Below are positions 26,736 through 36,029 of a stretch of DNA of 46,221 bases, one piece after another. The stretch spans positions 1 through 46,221 of the forward strand of contig JAEEVN010000006.1 of the NCBI GenBank assembly GCA_016290885.1. The letters run 5' to 3'. How positions within the stretch are numbered: position 1 is the stretch's first letter; every line of letters starts with the position of its first letter. Both the position numbers and the translations under genes were made by a program. The stretch comes from Caryophanales bacterium. Lineage in GTDB: Bacteria; Bacillota_I; Bacilli_A; RF39; UBA660. Under the pieces are notes generated by a model that did not search any database, was not told the DNA's origin, and saw nothing but the letters and a program-made list of their open reading frames with translations.

Positions 26736-27572
26736 ATGGAGCATATACAAATTCCAAAAACAGTTAATTATGAATTAAACGATGAATTATTAGAATTCTG
26801 TGAGAGAAATGGTATAAGTGAAGCAGATATAAATAATATTGCTAATTCTGAATTAGCAAAAAATGCTAATAGAAGTAATTTTAATCCTATACTTATAGAT
26901 TGTCCAGTAAAATGTCCAACACCACTTTATGATGAAATTTATATAAGAGATATTATTGGAGAAATGCCTAATGAGGGATGTAAAAATGTATTAGAAGCAT
27001 TAAATGAAACTTACAAAAAGCATAAAGACCTTTTAAAGATGTCAAAAGATGAAATGATAAAAGCCATACAATCAACATTTGATAAAGACCATATATATTT
27101 ATCCGAAGTAAAGTATGGAAAATATATGGTAGGAGACAATGGGCGTCACAGAGTAACAATGTTAAGGTTTTTATATATCGATGAAGTTCTTAAAGGAGAA
27201 AAACCTATAGAAGAAATAGATGAAAAATATTCAATAAAAGCTGAAATTCAAAACTATGATTTAACTTTAACATATATGTATTTTTTATTAGCAAATACAG
27301 GTGCTATCAAAGCCATATCCCCTGTAGATAGTAAAATATCTCAAGGAAAACCAATCTATGAAGTAAAATTTGCAAATGGTGAAGAAAAGATTCTTTCTAA
27401 AGACCAAATAATATTTGATTTTAACAAATTATATGAATCTACTAAAAGTAATATGAGTGAAGGTTCTCTTTATCGTATTGAAGGTTATGCTAAAATGATT
27501 CCTTCCCTAAATTCATTCTTAAAAGTATATGCTCCAGAACTAGCTCAAAAGAATGAATTTGGTTCTTTATAG
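26736..27572 (+). CDS. ParB/sulfiredoxin-fold protein of unknown function
   Basis: A 278-residue soluble protein. The central segment GKYMVGDNGRHRVTMLRFLY matches the ParB/Srx core, in which a D-G-x-H-R-like turn (here DNGRHR) is followed by a helix. The N-terminal part has cysteines in LIDCPVKCPTPLYDEIYIRD, and the C-terminal region lacks a helix-turn-helix that I can see, so it is unlikely to be a chromosome-partition ParB. Other ParB-fold proteins are nucleases or nucleotide-dependent regulators. It precedes tmcAL by 8 nt in a plus-strand pair. Confidence 0.6.
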   Translation: MEHIQIPKTVNYELNDELLEFCERNGISEADINNIANSELAKNANRSNFNPILIDCPVKCPTPLYDEIYIRDIIGEMPNEGCKNVLEALNETYKKHKDLLKMSKDEMIKAIQSTFDKDHIYLSEVKYGKYMVGDNGRHRVTMLRFLYIDEVLKGEKPIEEIDEKYSIKAEIQNYDLTLTYMYFLLANTGAIKAISPVDSKISQGKPIYEVKFANGEEKILSKDQIIFDFNKLYESTKSNMSEGSLYRIEGYAKMIPSLNSFLKVYAPELAQKNEFGSL

Positions 27573-27580
27573 GTGGTAGT

Positions 27581-28690
27581 ATGGAAATAGTAGGAATAAT
27601 TTGTGAATATAATCCATTTCATAATGGTCATTTATATCATATAAATAAAATTAAAGAAATGTTTACAGATCCATTAATAGTATTAGTTATGTCTTCTCAT
27701 TATACTCAAAGAGGAGATTTATCAATATTAAATAAATGGGATAAAACAGAAATAGCACTTAATAATGGCGTTGATTTAGTTATTGAACTTCCATTTGAGT
27801 TCTCTACTCAAAGTAGTGATATATTTGCTAAAGGCACTATTGAAATATTGAAAGCATTAAAAGCAGAATATCTAGTATTTGGATCAGAATCAAATGATAT
27901 AGTAAAACTAAATAATTTAGCTTCTATTCAAAACACAGTAGAATATAATTATGAAGTATCTAAGTTAATGAAAAAAGGTATTAGTTTCCCTTCTGCATCA
28001 TCAAAAGCTTTGCACCATCTTCATGGTGAAGAAGTAGATACTCCTAATGATATATTAGGGCTTTGTTATATAAGAGAAATAAAAAAACAAAATGCTGGTA
28101 TTACTCCATTAACTATTAAAAGAACTAATGATTTTAATTCTAAAAAAGTTGAAGGAAATATAATAAGTGCTAATCTTATTAGAAAGAATCTTAATAAAAT
28201 AGATATATCTAAATATGCACCTAAAAATGCTATTAAGAATTATTATAATGTAGATATATTTAATTATTTAAAATATAAAATATTATCTGATGATGATTTA
28301 TCTAAATATTTAGATGTAGATGAAGGCATTGAAAATAAAATAATAAATGAAATTAATAAATCTAATACTCTAGATGAATTAATATTAAATCTAAAATCAA
28401 AAAGATATACTTATAATAAATTATCTAGAATGCTAATTCATATATTAACTGGATATACTAAAGAAGAAAATAAAAAAAGAAAAAGCATAAAATATCTAAG
28501 AGTTTTAGGTTTTAATAAAAAAGGAAGAAAATATCTTCATGATATTAAAAAAGAAGTTACTTTACCTATCTATACTAATTTTAATAAAGAAATGGAATTA
28601 GAATTAAAAGTAACTAAAATATATTCATTATTAACAAATGATGAATCATTAATTAAAAAAGAAATAAAAAACATAATCATAAAAAAATGA
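27581..28690 (+). CDS. tmcAL: tRNA(Met) cytidine acetate ligase TmcAL
   Basis: A 369-residue protein of the YlbM family, which activates acetate with ATP and acetylates C34 of elongator tRNA-Met. The nucleotidyltransferase-like N-terminus has EYNPFHNGHLYH with the HIGH-like motif HNGH at 14-17, then VMSSHYTQRGDLSILNKW, ELPFEFSTQS and VFGSESND. The C-terminal part is helical and Lys-rich. TAGGTGGT precedes the ATG. It converges on dinD and shares its terminator with it. Confidence 0.95.
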   Translation: MEIVGIICEYNPFHNGHLYHINKIKEMFTDPLIVLVMSSHYTQRGDLSILNKWDKTEIALNNGVDLVIELPFEFSTQSSDIFAKGTIEILKALKAEYLVFGSESNDIVKLNNLASIQNTVEYNYEVSKLMKKGISFPSASSKALHHLHGEEVDTPNDILGLCYIREIKKQNAGITPLTIKRTNDFNSKKVEGNIISANLIRKNLNKIDISKYAPKNAIKNYYNVDIFNYLKYKILSDDDLSKYLDVDEGIENKIINEINKSNTLDELILNLKSKRYTYNKLSRMLIHILTGYTKEENKKRKSIKYLRVLGFNKKGRKYLHDIKKEVTLPIYTNFNKEMELELKVTKIYSLLTNDESLIKKEIKNIIIKK

Positions 28691-28702
28691 TTATGTTTTT
28701 TT
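28667..28702. terminator. Shared terminator of tmcAL and dinD
   Basis: A 14-bp stem AAAAACATAATCAT (28667-28680) with ATGATTATGTTTTT (28687-28700), A and T-rich on both sides, so bidirectional. It contains the stop codons of both convergent genes (28688-28690 and 28691-28693), which touch end to end. Confidence 0.9.
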
Positions 28703-29500
28703 ATTATCAATCTCTTTAATAGAAGATTTTGGTTTAGGTAATTCTTCAGGCATAGTACCACCTAATTCTTTTATAGTATCCCTTACTTTTTTACCTATCT
28801 TATAGTGAGTAATATTTGCTTCATATTCATTATCAACATTATCTCTTTTTAATTTACTATCCGTCTGAGTTATTCTAAATAAATTAGCTGCTAACTCTTC
28901 ACTACCCATATTGTCTAAAATATCCTGTCTATATTTAAGCCCTTTTCTTTTAAATATATCATCTGCTGTCTCGCCATTATAAAGTCCTTTATACCCAGCG
29001 TTATGGAATTCAGCAAGATTCTTTACTCCTGACTTAACTGCAGTCCTATTAAGGCCATAATTACCCTCTTTTACTTGTTTTCTTATCTTTAGTCTTCTTT
29101 CATCCTCAGATAGAAACTTATATTCCTCATCAAGTAATTCTTGTCTTCTTGTTTGTACTGCAAAATAAGTTTGAGCAAGCGCAATCACATTCTTCCTCGA
29201 ATCGCCATTCATAGAAATTAAATAACATGCATAGCGAGTTAATCTGTAATCCTCTATAATTCTTTTACCACCATTTACATTTATTGACAATTTACCGGCG
29301 CCGGTAAATTGTTCTGAGGTATTATATCCACTAGCAGTACAAGCTAATTTTGCCTTTGATATTACCTCTTTAAATTTTTGCCATTTTACGTATTCTAAAG
29401 CTGACATAAGTTCTCTTGCGTGCCAATATTCATTGCCTTCTTCATCAATGTGTTTAATCTTTTCAAATACTTCTTCAGTATAATTTGTAATGTTCTTCAT
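28691..29500 (-). CDS. dinD: DNA-damage-inducible protein D (DinD) homologue
   Basis: A 269-residue DinD-family protein. Family landmarks: GNEYWHARELMSALEYVKW, then the core DYRLTRYACYLISMNGDSRK, AQTYFAVQTRRQEL, and later NLAEFHNAGYKGLYNGETA. The E. coli protein is an SOS gene product that inhibits RecA in vitro; homologues also travel with mobile elements. GGAGG precedes the ATG. I see no LexA-type box in 29501-29557, so SOS control is not shown. Base use is a little richer in G and C than the neighbours, and one stretch forms a perfect 26-bp palindrome; both fit acquisition by transfer. Confidence 0.92.
   Translation of the reverse strand: MKNITNYTEEVFEKIKHIDEEGNEYWHARELMSALEYVKWQKFKEVISKAKLACTASGYNTSEQFTGAGKLSINVNGGKRIIEDYRLTRYACYLISMNGDSRKNVIALAQTYFAVQTRRQELLDEEYKFLSEDERRLKIRKQVKEGNYGLNRTAVKSGVKNLAEFHNAGYKGLYNGETADDIFKRKGLKYRQDILDNMGSEELAANLFRITQTDSKLKRDNVDNEYEANITHYKIGKKVRDTIKELGGTMPEELPKPKSSIKEIDNKKT
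29287..29312. repeat. 26-bp perfect palindrome inside dinD
   Basis: Thirteen bases at 29287-29299 are exactly self-complementary to 29300-29312, with the core CCGGCGCCGG, flanked by AATTTA and TAAATT arms. It lies in the codons for QFTGAGKL and is the most GC-rich short stretch seen nearby. It could fold into a strong RNA hairpin or be a protein-binding site. Confidence 0.95.
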
Positions 29501-29556
29501 AGATCCTCCTACTTAATATATTCGCAAGAAAAAATAAATATTCCCCTATTAATAAT

Positions 29557-29582
29557 AAAAAAGATAGCAAATGCTATCTTTT
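29557..29582 (-). terminator. Terminator of the secDF operon
   Basis: Stem AAAAGATAGC (29559-29568) with GCTATCTTTT (29573-29582), loop of 4, minus-strand T tail. The stop codon of the AI-2E gene (29582-29584) overlaps the stem by one base. Confidence 0.85.
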
Positions 29583-30625
29583 TATATTTTTTCTTTTAAA
29601 TCACTAATCTTTTTAGATATTTCATCATCATAATTCTTATATATAGTTTGAATTATAATTGTAATTGGAAGTGCAATAATTATTCCAATAAAACCTCCAA
29701 GTACTCCTCCTGCAAATACTGCAAATATTGTTAATAAAGCAGGTACTTTATTAGTTTTACCATATATCTTAGGGGCAATTATATATCCGTCTATTTGAGG
29801 GAATATAAGCATAATTATAACTGATAATACTAATAATGTTGGAGATATAACTGAAGCAGTTATAATTGCTATTATATTCATTATAATACCTCCAAAATAA
29901 GGTATTAATGGTGAAAATGCTGCGACTATACCAAGTAATAAGAAATGAGGATGACCAATTATTCTATAAAGTAATGTATATTCAATAAACATTATTAAAA
30001 CATTTATAAATAAACCTCTAAAATAAGCAGTACATGATGTATCTATATCTCTAACAAGATTATATGTTTTCTTACTTTTTAATTTAAAGTATTTCTTTAA
30101 TTTTTCTCTTATCTTATCCATATCTACAAGGAAATAAATAAATGCTACTAAAGAAATTATAAAATTACTAATAACATTAATTGAAGTATTTATTATTTTA
30201 CCTCCTGTTACTGCTATATCTTTAGTGAATTCTTCAGATATCTTATTAATACCTTTAGTTAATGTATCTTGTAAACCACTTAGATCAATATTATATTTAA
30301 ATTTAACATCTTTTATAAATTGAATTAATCCTGATAATAAATCAGATAATTCATTTGTAAATACTGGAATTATATTAATTATAATATATGCAAGTATTCC
30401 AAATACTATTAATAAAATTATAACTATACCAAGCCATTTAGGTAGTTTTTTCTGCATAAATCTAAGAAATGGATAAAATGCATAAGCAAGTATAAAACCT
30501 ATTATAAATGGCGTAAAAATCGCTAATAATTTAACTGTTACCCCTTTTAACAAATCTCTCATTAAATATAATAAGAAAACTATACCAATAATCATTAATA
30601 TATTTAATAATCTATTCTTTTTCAT
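29582..30625 (-). CDS. AI-2E family transporter-like membrane protein
   Basis: A 347-residue multi-pass membrane protein of the AI-2E/PerM/YdiK family. It begins with a short basic segment and a membrane hairpin (LLNILMIIGIVFLLYLM, then FTPFIIGFILAYAFYPF), has a soluble helical stretch at about 95-150, and ends with several helices that include the family landmark FSPLIPYFGGIIMNIIA and GGVLGGFIGIIIALP. Members export diverse substrates, or act as ion antiporters; the substrate cannot be read from the sequence. It starts 2 nt after dtd, in the secDF-rel-dtd operon. Confidence 0.9.
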   Translation of the reverse strand: MKKNRLLNILMIIGIVFLLYLMRDLLKGVTVKLLAIFTPFIIGFILAYAFYPFLRFMQKKLPKWLGIVIILLIVFGILAYIIINIIPVFTNELSDLLSGLIQFIKDVKFKYNIDLSGLQDTLTKGINKISEEFTKDIAVTGGKIINTSINVISNFIISLVAFIYFLVDMDKIREKLKKYFKLKSKKTYNLVRDIDTSCTAYFRGLFINVLIMFIEYTLLYRIIGHPHFLLLGIVAAFSPLIPYFGGIIMNIIAIITASVISPTLLVLSVIIMLIFPQIDGYIIAPKIYGKTNKVPALLTIFAVFAGGVLGGFIGIIIALPITIIIQTIYKNYDDEISKKISDLKEKI

Positions 30626-30627
30626 AT

Positions 30628-31077
30628 TTATTCCCTCTCTTTTGAATCAATAATTATAGTTACTGGTCCATCATTTATTAATGATACTTTCATATCTGCT
30701 CCAAACTCACCTGTTACATAAGATATACCTGTCTTACTTAATTCTTCCTTAAATAATTCATATAATTTATTAGAATCATCATAATTTAATGCATTTGTAA
30801 ATGATGGTCTATTACCATCTTTACAAGATGCATATAAAGTAAATTGAGAAACAAGTAATATACCTCCACCAGATATTTCACTTACATTATAATTCATTTT
30901 ACCATTAGAATCTTCAAATATTCTTAAATTAACTATCTTTTTTACTAAATATTTTACATCTTCAATAGTATCTCCATTAGTCATACCAAGAAGTACTACT
31001 AATCCTTTATCAATACTATTAGTAGTATTATCAAAACTAACTGATGCTTCTTTGCATCTTTGAATAACTACTCTCAT
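30628..31077 (-). CDS. dtd: D-aminoacyl-tRNA deacylase
   Basis: A 149-residue DTD that recycles D-aminoacyl-tRNAs. It starts MRVVIQRCKEASVSFDN and has the two family motifs SQFTLYA and NDGPVTI (the Gly-cis-Pro element) that form the chiral-proofreading pocket across the dimer. Its ATG overlaps the TGA stop of rel (ATGA). The rel-dtd pairing is common in Firmicutes. Confidence 0.98.
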   Translation of the reverse strand: MRVVIQRCKEASVSFDNTTNSIDKGLVVLLGMTNGDTIEDVKYLVKKIVNLRIFEDSNGKMNYNVSEISGGGILLVSQFTLYASCKDGNRPSFTNALNYDDSNKLYELFKEELSKTGISYVTGEFGADMKVSLINDGPVTIIIDSKERE

Positions 31078-33218
31078 TTGAACACTCTTTCTACTTTTAT
31101 GATTTCACTATTAAATTTAAGATCATTCATATATTTCTTTAATTTTTCACTATCTGTAACTTCAATAGTTAATTCATAAATATTATTAGTTTGTGTACTA
31201 ATAGTATTAGCATTTAATATACCAATATTATTACTTGATGTAATAGTAATAATATCTAATAATAAATTTTCTTTTTTACTAGCAGTTATCTCTATTACAG
31301 TAATAAATTTCTTAACAATATTCTTATTCCATTTAACATCTACTAATCTTTCATCTAATTTCTCTAAATTATGACAATCCTTAGTATGAATAATAATACC
31401 ATTACCACGAGATATATACCCTACTATATCATCTCCAAGTATTGGATTACAACATCTAGCAAGTGTTACTTTTATTTCATCTATACCATCTACTAATACA
31501 TCATTTTTTAAATCAATAACATTATCTTTATTCTTAATTACTTTTTCAAGTAATTGTTCTTTAGTTATTTTATCTTCTTTAAATGCTAATGCAACACAAG
31601 ATATAGGACTATATTTACCAGTACCTATTCCTATATACATTTCATTTTCATCAGCTACTTTTAATTCTTTTAAGATATTAGGTATTCTTTCTTCTACTTC
31701 TTCAATAACTAATTTCTTTCTTCTTATTTCTTTTAAGAATAAGTCTTTACCTTTAGCTAAACTTATTTCTTTATCTACTTTAGAGAAATATGCTTTAATC
31801 TTATTTCTAGCTCCTGATGTTTTAGCATAATCAAGCCATTCCATAGATGGTGTTGCATCTTTCTTAGTATTAATCTTAACTATGTCACCATCTTTAAGTG
31901 GTGTTGATAAAGGTACCATAGTATCATTTACTACTACTCCCACCATTGTCTCACCAATCTTAGTATGTACTTTATATGCAAAATCTACACCAGTTGATCC
32001 TTTTGGAAGTTCAAATACATCTCCTTTTGGAGTATATACATAAATACTATCACCAAGTACTTCATCTTTAACACTATTAACAAAATCTTCAGCTTCAGGA
32101 TTACTTTCATTAAGCTCCATAATATTTCTAAATATTTGAAGTTTTTGTTCCATTGAACTTTGTAATTTCTTACCTTTTTCTTTATAAGACCAATGAGACG
32201 CTATACCTCTTTCTGCTACTTCATCCATTTCATGAGTTCTTATTTGAACTTCATATAATTTATTATCATAGCCAAATACAGTAGTATGTAATGATTGATA
32301 CATATTAGTCTTAGGATTAGCTATATAATCCTTAAATCTATTAGCTTTAGGCTTATATTTAGAATGAATAATACCTAATACTTGATAACATTCATTAACA
32401 GTATCTACGATTATTCTAAGACCATATATATCATATATATCACTGAATTTTCTACCTTTTTGTAATTTATTATATATACTATAAATTGACTTAACTCTTC
32501 CCTTTATTTCAAACTTAATACCATTTTCAATTAAAAGTTCAGAGATTCTATTAGTCATTTCTTTTATACAAGCTTCTCTTTCTTCAGGAGTATTATTAAG
32601 TAATTCCTCAACACTAACAAATGCATTAGGTTTATAGTATTTTAAAGAATTAACTTCTAGTTCACTCTTAATATTAGAAAGACCTAATCTATGTGCAATA
32701 GGAACAAGAATTTCAAGAGTTTCTTTAGATTTACTCTTTCTACTTTCTTCTTTAATTGCCCATAAAGTTCTCATATTTTGGCATCTTTCAGCAAGCTTAA
32801 TAATTATTATTCTTACATCTTCAGTAAGACCTACAATTATCTTTTTATAATAATTTATTTGTGTTTCACTATCAGTAAATACATTTAAATTATTAATCTT
32901 AGTAATACCTGCTACTAGATCAGTAATATCTTTACCAAAATTCTTTTTAATATCATTAATATCTGCTTTTCCTATATGAACAGTATCATGAAGTAAAGCA
33001 GCACTAATAGTATCACTATCTGCTTGTAAATCAGTAAGAATATATGCAGTATTAAGTGGATGATGCATATATTCTTCCCCACTTTTTCTTACATCATTCT
33101 TATGAACTTTACTAGCATAGTCATATGCTTTCTTAATTGTTTCTAGTTCTTCCTTACTCTCAATATATTTACTGCATACTGACAGTAATTCCTCAATAGT
33201 ATTTATTTCATTAACCAT
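31074..33218 (-). CDS. rel: Rel/Spo-type (p)ppGpp synthetase with altered hydrolase site
   Basis: A 714-residue long RSH protein. Layout: HD hydrolase domain (about 1-195), synthetase domain (about 230-360) with RFKDYIANPKTNMYQSLHTT and YEVQIRTHEMDEVAERG intact, TGS domain starting near DSIYVYTPKGDVFELP, a zinc-type segment ARCCNPILGDDIVGYISRG, and a C-terminal ACT domain. The numbering aligns with the streptococcal Rel structure: H53, H77, D78 and N148 are kept, but E81 and D82 are H81 and I82 (HDTVHIG), and D144 is E144 (KLAERCQNM). Synthesis should work; ppGpp hydrolysis is doubtful. It follows secDF by 27 nt. Confidence 0.96.
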   Translation of the reverse strand: MVNEINTIEELLSVCSKYIESKEELETIKKAYDYASKVHKNDVRKSGEEYMHHPLNTAYILTDLQADSDTISAALLHDTVHIGKADINDIKKNFGKDITDLVAGITKINNLNVFTDSETQINYYKKIIVGLTEDVRIIIIKLAERCQNMRTLWAIKEESRKSKSKETLEILVPIAHRLGLSNIKSELEVNSLKYYKPNAFVSVEELLNNTPEEREACIKEMTNRISELLIENGIKFEIKGRVKSIYSIYNKLQKGRKFSDIYDIYGLRIIVDTVNECYQVLGIIHSKYKPKANRFKDYIANPKTNMYQSLHTTVFGYDNKLYEVQIRTHEMDEVAERGIASHWSYKEKGKKLQSSMEQKLQIFRNIMELNESNPEAEDFVNSVKDEVLGDSIYVYTPKGDVFELPKGSTGVDFAYKVHTKIGETMVGVVVNDTMVPLSTPLKDGDIVKINTKKDATPSMEWLDYAKTSGARNKIKAYFSKVDKEISLAKGKDLFLKEIRRKKLVIEEVEERIPNILKELKVADENEMYIGIGTGKYSPISCVALAFKEDKITKEQLLEKVIKNKDNVIDLKNDVLVDGIDEIKVTLARCCNPILGDDIVGYISRGNGIIIHTKDCHNLEKLDERLVDVKWNKNIVKKFITVIEITASKKENLLLDIITITSSNNIGILNANTISTQTNNIYELTIEVTDSEKLKKYMNDLKFNSEIIKVERVFK

Positions 33219-33245
33219 AAATACCTCCTTTTCTAGAAAAAAGAA

Positions 33246-35948
33246 TTAAGCATTTATTCCTTTAACACTTAATTCTTCTACCTTTCTTTTCTTAGGTTTA
33301 TCCTTCTTTTTATTTTTAGTTTTTTTACTTTGTAATCTATATTCTAATATAACCCATAAAGAACCTGATATTAATATAGAAGAATATGCTCCTGCTATAA
33401 GACCTATTAATATAGCTATATCAAACTCTAATATTTCTTTTGATCCAAATATAATTAAACATATAATTGGAAGCATAGTAGTAATAGTAGTATTAATAGA
33501 ACGAAGCATTGTTTCTTTAATAGACTTATTAGCTATTTCTTTTAATTCATCTTTAGTAAGAACACTATTAATCTTCTTATTCTTATTTTCTCTAATTCTA
33601 TCAAATATAACAATAGTATTGTTAATAGAATAACCAATAATAGTAAGTATAGCTGCTATAAAGATAGAATTAATCTCTAAATGCATTATTGCAAATAATA
33701 CAACTATCATAATACTATCATGTATTAATGCTATTATTGAACTTAATGCATAACTAAACTTATATCTAATAGTTATATAAAGAATAATTCCAATAATTGC
33801 ATATACTAATGCAATTATTGCATTCTTAATTAAATCTTTCTTAACTAAATTACTAACTACAGATATATCAGTCTTAGCATCATATTTTTGACAAATAACA
33901 CCATTAACATTCTTTATTTCTTCTTTTTCAAGTATTTCAGATACTTTAACATAATAAGCATCATTATCTTTTTCTGATGAAATAATAGTTAATCCTAAAT
34001 CTTTAATATCTTTATTAATAGATTTAACACTAGCATTCTTAGCATTACTAATAGTAATATCAGTACCACCAGTAAAATCTATACCAAAATTAAATCCTTT
34101 ATTAACAAATATAAATACACCTGCAACTACTAATAAAACTATAGGTAATATTATAAACTTCTTAAAATTACCAACATAATCCTTATGAATTCTAGATTCA
34201 AATTTACTTTCTACATCTTCTAAACTATTCTTTATTTCACTTCTCTTTTGATTAATAAACATTCTAATTTTATTATCAAAGAATTTAGTTTTAATAAATG
34301 AATATGTAATTAATCTAGTAATTAATACTACTATTAACATAGTCATAATTATGTTAATTATTAACATTGTAGCAAATCCTTTAACAGAACTTTCTCCAAA
34401 TATAAATAATATTATTGCTATTATAAATGTAGTAACATTTGAATCTAAGATTGAACTAAATGAATTTTTTATACCATTTCTATAAGCAGTTTTTAAATCT
34501 CTACCTTTTCTAAGTTCTTCTTTAATTCTCTCACTAGTAATAACATTAGCATCTACTGCCATACCTACACCAAGAACTAATGCTGCTATACCAGGTAAAG
34601 TTAATACTCCATCTATTAAATAGAATACTAAGAATGTCATAAATGTATAGATTAAGATAACTGAAGATGCTATAAATCCTGAGAATCTATATCTTAAAGT
34701 CATAAATAATATAATTAATACTATACCTATTATTCCAGCAAGTTCTGTCTTTAATAATGAATTTGCACCAAATGCAGATCCTACAGTTTGACTAGATATT
34801 TCTTTAAACTTAACATTATTAGAACCACTATTAATTAAATCTACTAAATTAGCAACTTGTTCTTCAGTAAAATTACCTTGAATAATAACATTACTACTAA
34901 ATCCTTGTGAAACAGTAGCAGCACTTAAACACTTAGCATCATTTAAATCTGTAAATGATCCACACTTAGCAGTACTATAACTATCTTTTCCATCTACATA
35001 ATCAAGCCAAATAACAATTAACTTATCATCTGATTGACTAATTTGTGATGTAACATTATAGAATAAATCTTTATCTTTAATATTTAATAATACAGCAGGT
35101 CTTCCCTTATCATCTGTACTAACCTTAGCAGCAGTACCAGCAGATAATACACTCTTGTCCATTAGTTTATTATCTTTACTATCTCTAAATGTTAATTCTC
35201 CAGCAATAGTAATATAATCTCTTGCAGCTTCAGCATCTTTAACACCTGCAAGCTTAACTCTTATTTTATCTTTACCTTCAATAGTAAGTTCTGGTTCAGT
35301 AACACCTAACTTATCTATTCTTCTAAGCATTGTTCTATATGTATCATTAACATCTGCACTAGTTAACTTTTGCCCTTTTTCAGAAGGACTAATTTGATAT
35401 AAAATTTCAAATCCTCCAGCTAAATCTAATCCTTTAGTGATGTTATCAAAAACATTAGGAATTAGTACGGTAGCACTTGCTACAATTCCCAAAACTGAAA
35501 CAAATAAATAACTAAATTTAACCTTAGCACTATTAAATTCAACATTACTATTATATTTACCTTTAATAGCAAGTATTATATGAGATATTATTGGTAATAC
35601 ATTAAGTAATATATACCATAAAATACCCTTATCAAATTTTTTAGCAAGTCTTACATTTAATCTAATATAATAAAGTATAAATAATAATGCACTAAATGCA
35701 AATATTATAATAGTATTCATACTCTTTAATTTTAATAAATAAATTAATAAACATACTCCTATACTAAATATATACTCAAAAATGTGATACCATTTAAGAT
35801 CTACCATCTTTAATAAGTAAATAAAATTTACTATTGGTATCCACGCTAGAAATCTTTTTACCTCTCCCTTTTTAAATAACATAAACATAGTAAAACTAGA
35901 AAGTAAATAACTAGCTGCTATGCAAATTAAAACTATTATGCTGTTCAT
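33246..35948 (-). CDS. secDF: SecD-SecF fusion with an extra N-terminal membrane domain
   Basis: A 900-residue protein-export auxiliary that uses the proton gradient to pull substrates after SecA. SecD part: first helix at about 146-166, GLDLAGGFE at 173-180, periplasmic-type P1 domain, and GMAVDANV near 462-469. SecF part: FGIDFTGGT at 621-629 and the second six-helix bundle. Before the SecD part is an extension of about 142 residues with roughly five helices; its LAWIPIVNFIYLLKMV and RLAKKFDKGILWYILLNVLP resemble the DUF5684 membrane domain. AGAGGAT supports the upstream start. It heads the secDF-rel-dtd-AI-2E operon. Confidence 0.95.
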   Translation of the reverse strand: MNSIIVLICIAASYLLSSFTMFMLFKKGEVKRFLAWIPIVNFIYLLKMVDLKWYHIFEYIFSIGVCLLIYLLKLKSMNTIIIFAFSALLFILYYIRLNVRLAKKFDKGILWYILLNVLPIISHIILAIKGKYNSNVEFNSAKVKFSYLFVSVLGIVASATVLIPNVFDNITKGLDLAGGFEILYQISPSEKGQKLTSADVNDTYRTMLRRIDKLGVTEPELTIEGKDKIRVKLAGVKDAEAARDYITIAGELTFRDSKDNKLMDKSVLSAGTAAKVSTDDKGRPAVLLNIKDKDLFYNVTSQISQSDDKLIVIWLDYVDGKDSYSTAKCGSFTDLNDAKCLSAATVSQGFSSNVIIQGNFTEEQVANLVDLINSGSNNVKFKEISSQTVGSAFGANSLLKTELAGIIGIVLIILFMTLRYRFSGFIASSVILIYTFMTFLVFYLIDGVLTLPGIAALVLGVGMAVDANVITSERIKEELRKGRDLKTAYRNGIKNSFSSILDSNVTTFIIAIILFIFGESSVKGFATMLIINIIMTMLIVVLITRLITYSFIKTKFFDNKIRMFINQKRSEIKNSLEDVESKFESRIHKDYVGNFKKFIILPIVLLVVAGVFIFVNKGFNFGIDFTGGTDITISNAKNASVKSINKDIKDLGLTIISSEKDNDAYYVKVSEILEKEEIKNVNGVICQKYDAKTDISVVSNLVKKDLIKNAIIALVYAIIGIILYITIRYKFSYALSSIIALIHDSIMIVVLFAIMHLEINSIFIAAILTIIGYSINNTIVIFDRIRENKNKKINSVLTKDELKEIANKSIKETMLRSINTTITTMLPIICLIIFGSKEILEFDIAILIGLIAGAYSSILISGSLWVILEYRLQSKKTKNKKKDKPKKRKVEELSVKGINA

Positions 35949-35975
35949 ATATATCCTCTTTTCCTTACATATTTA

Positions 35976-35981
35976 ATTATA
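35976..35981 (-). promoter_or_regulatory. Probable -10 box of secDF
   Basis: The minus strand reads TATAAT about 28 nt before the secDF ATG. A TTGACA further upstream is only 9 nt away and too close to serve as its -35. Confidence 0.35.
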
Positions 35982-36029
35982 CAAAAATTTTGTCAATTTT
36001 TAAAGCATTATTTGTATATTTTATAAATA

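Noticed and set aside
29501-29557. LexA operator expected before dinD
   Set aside because: No CGAAC-type or GAAC/GTTC inverted repeat is visible in the gap.
35976-35996. TTGACA-TATAAT promoter of secDF
   Set aside because: The spacer is only 9 nt; at most the -10 box is usable.
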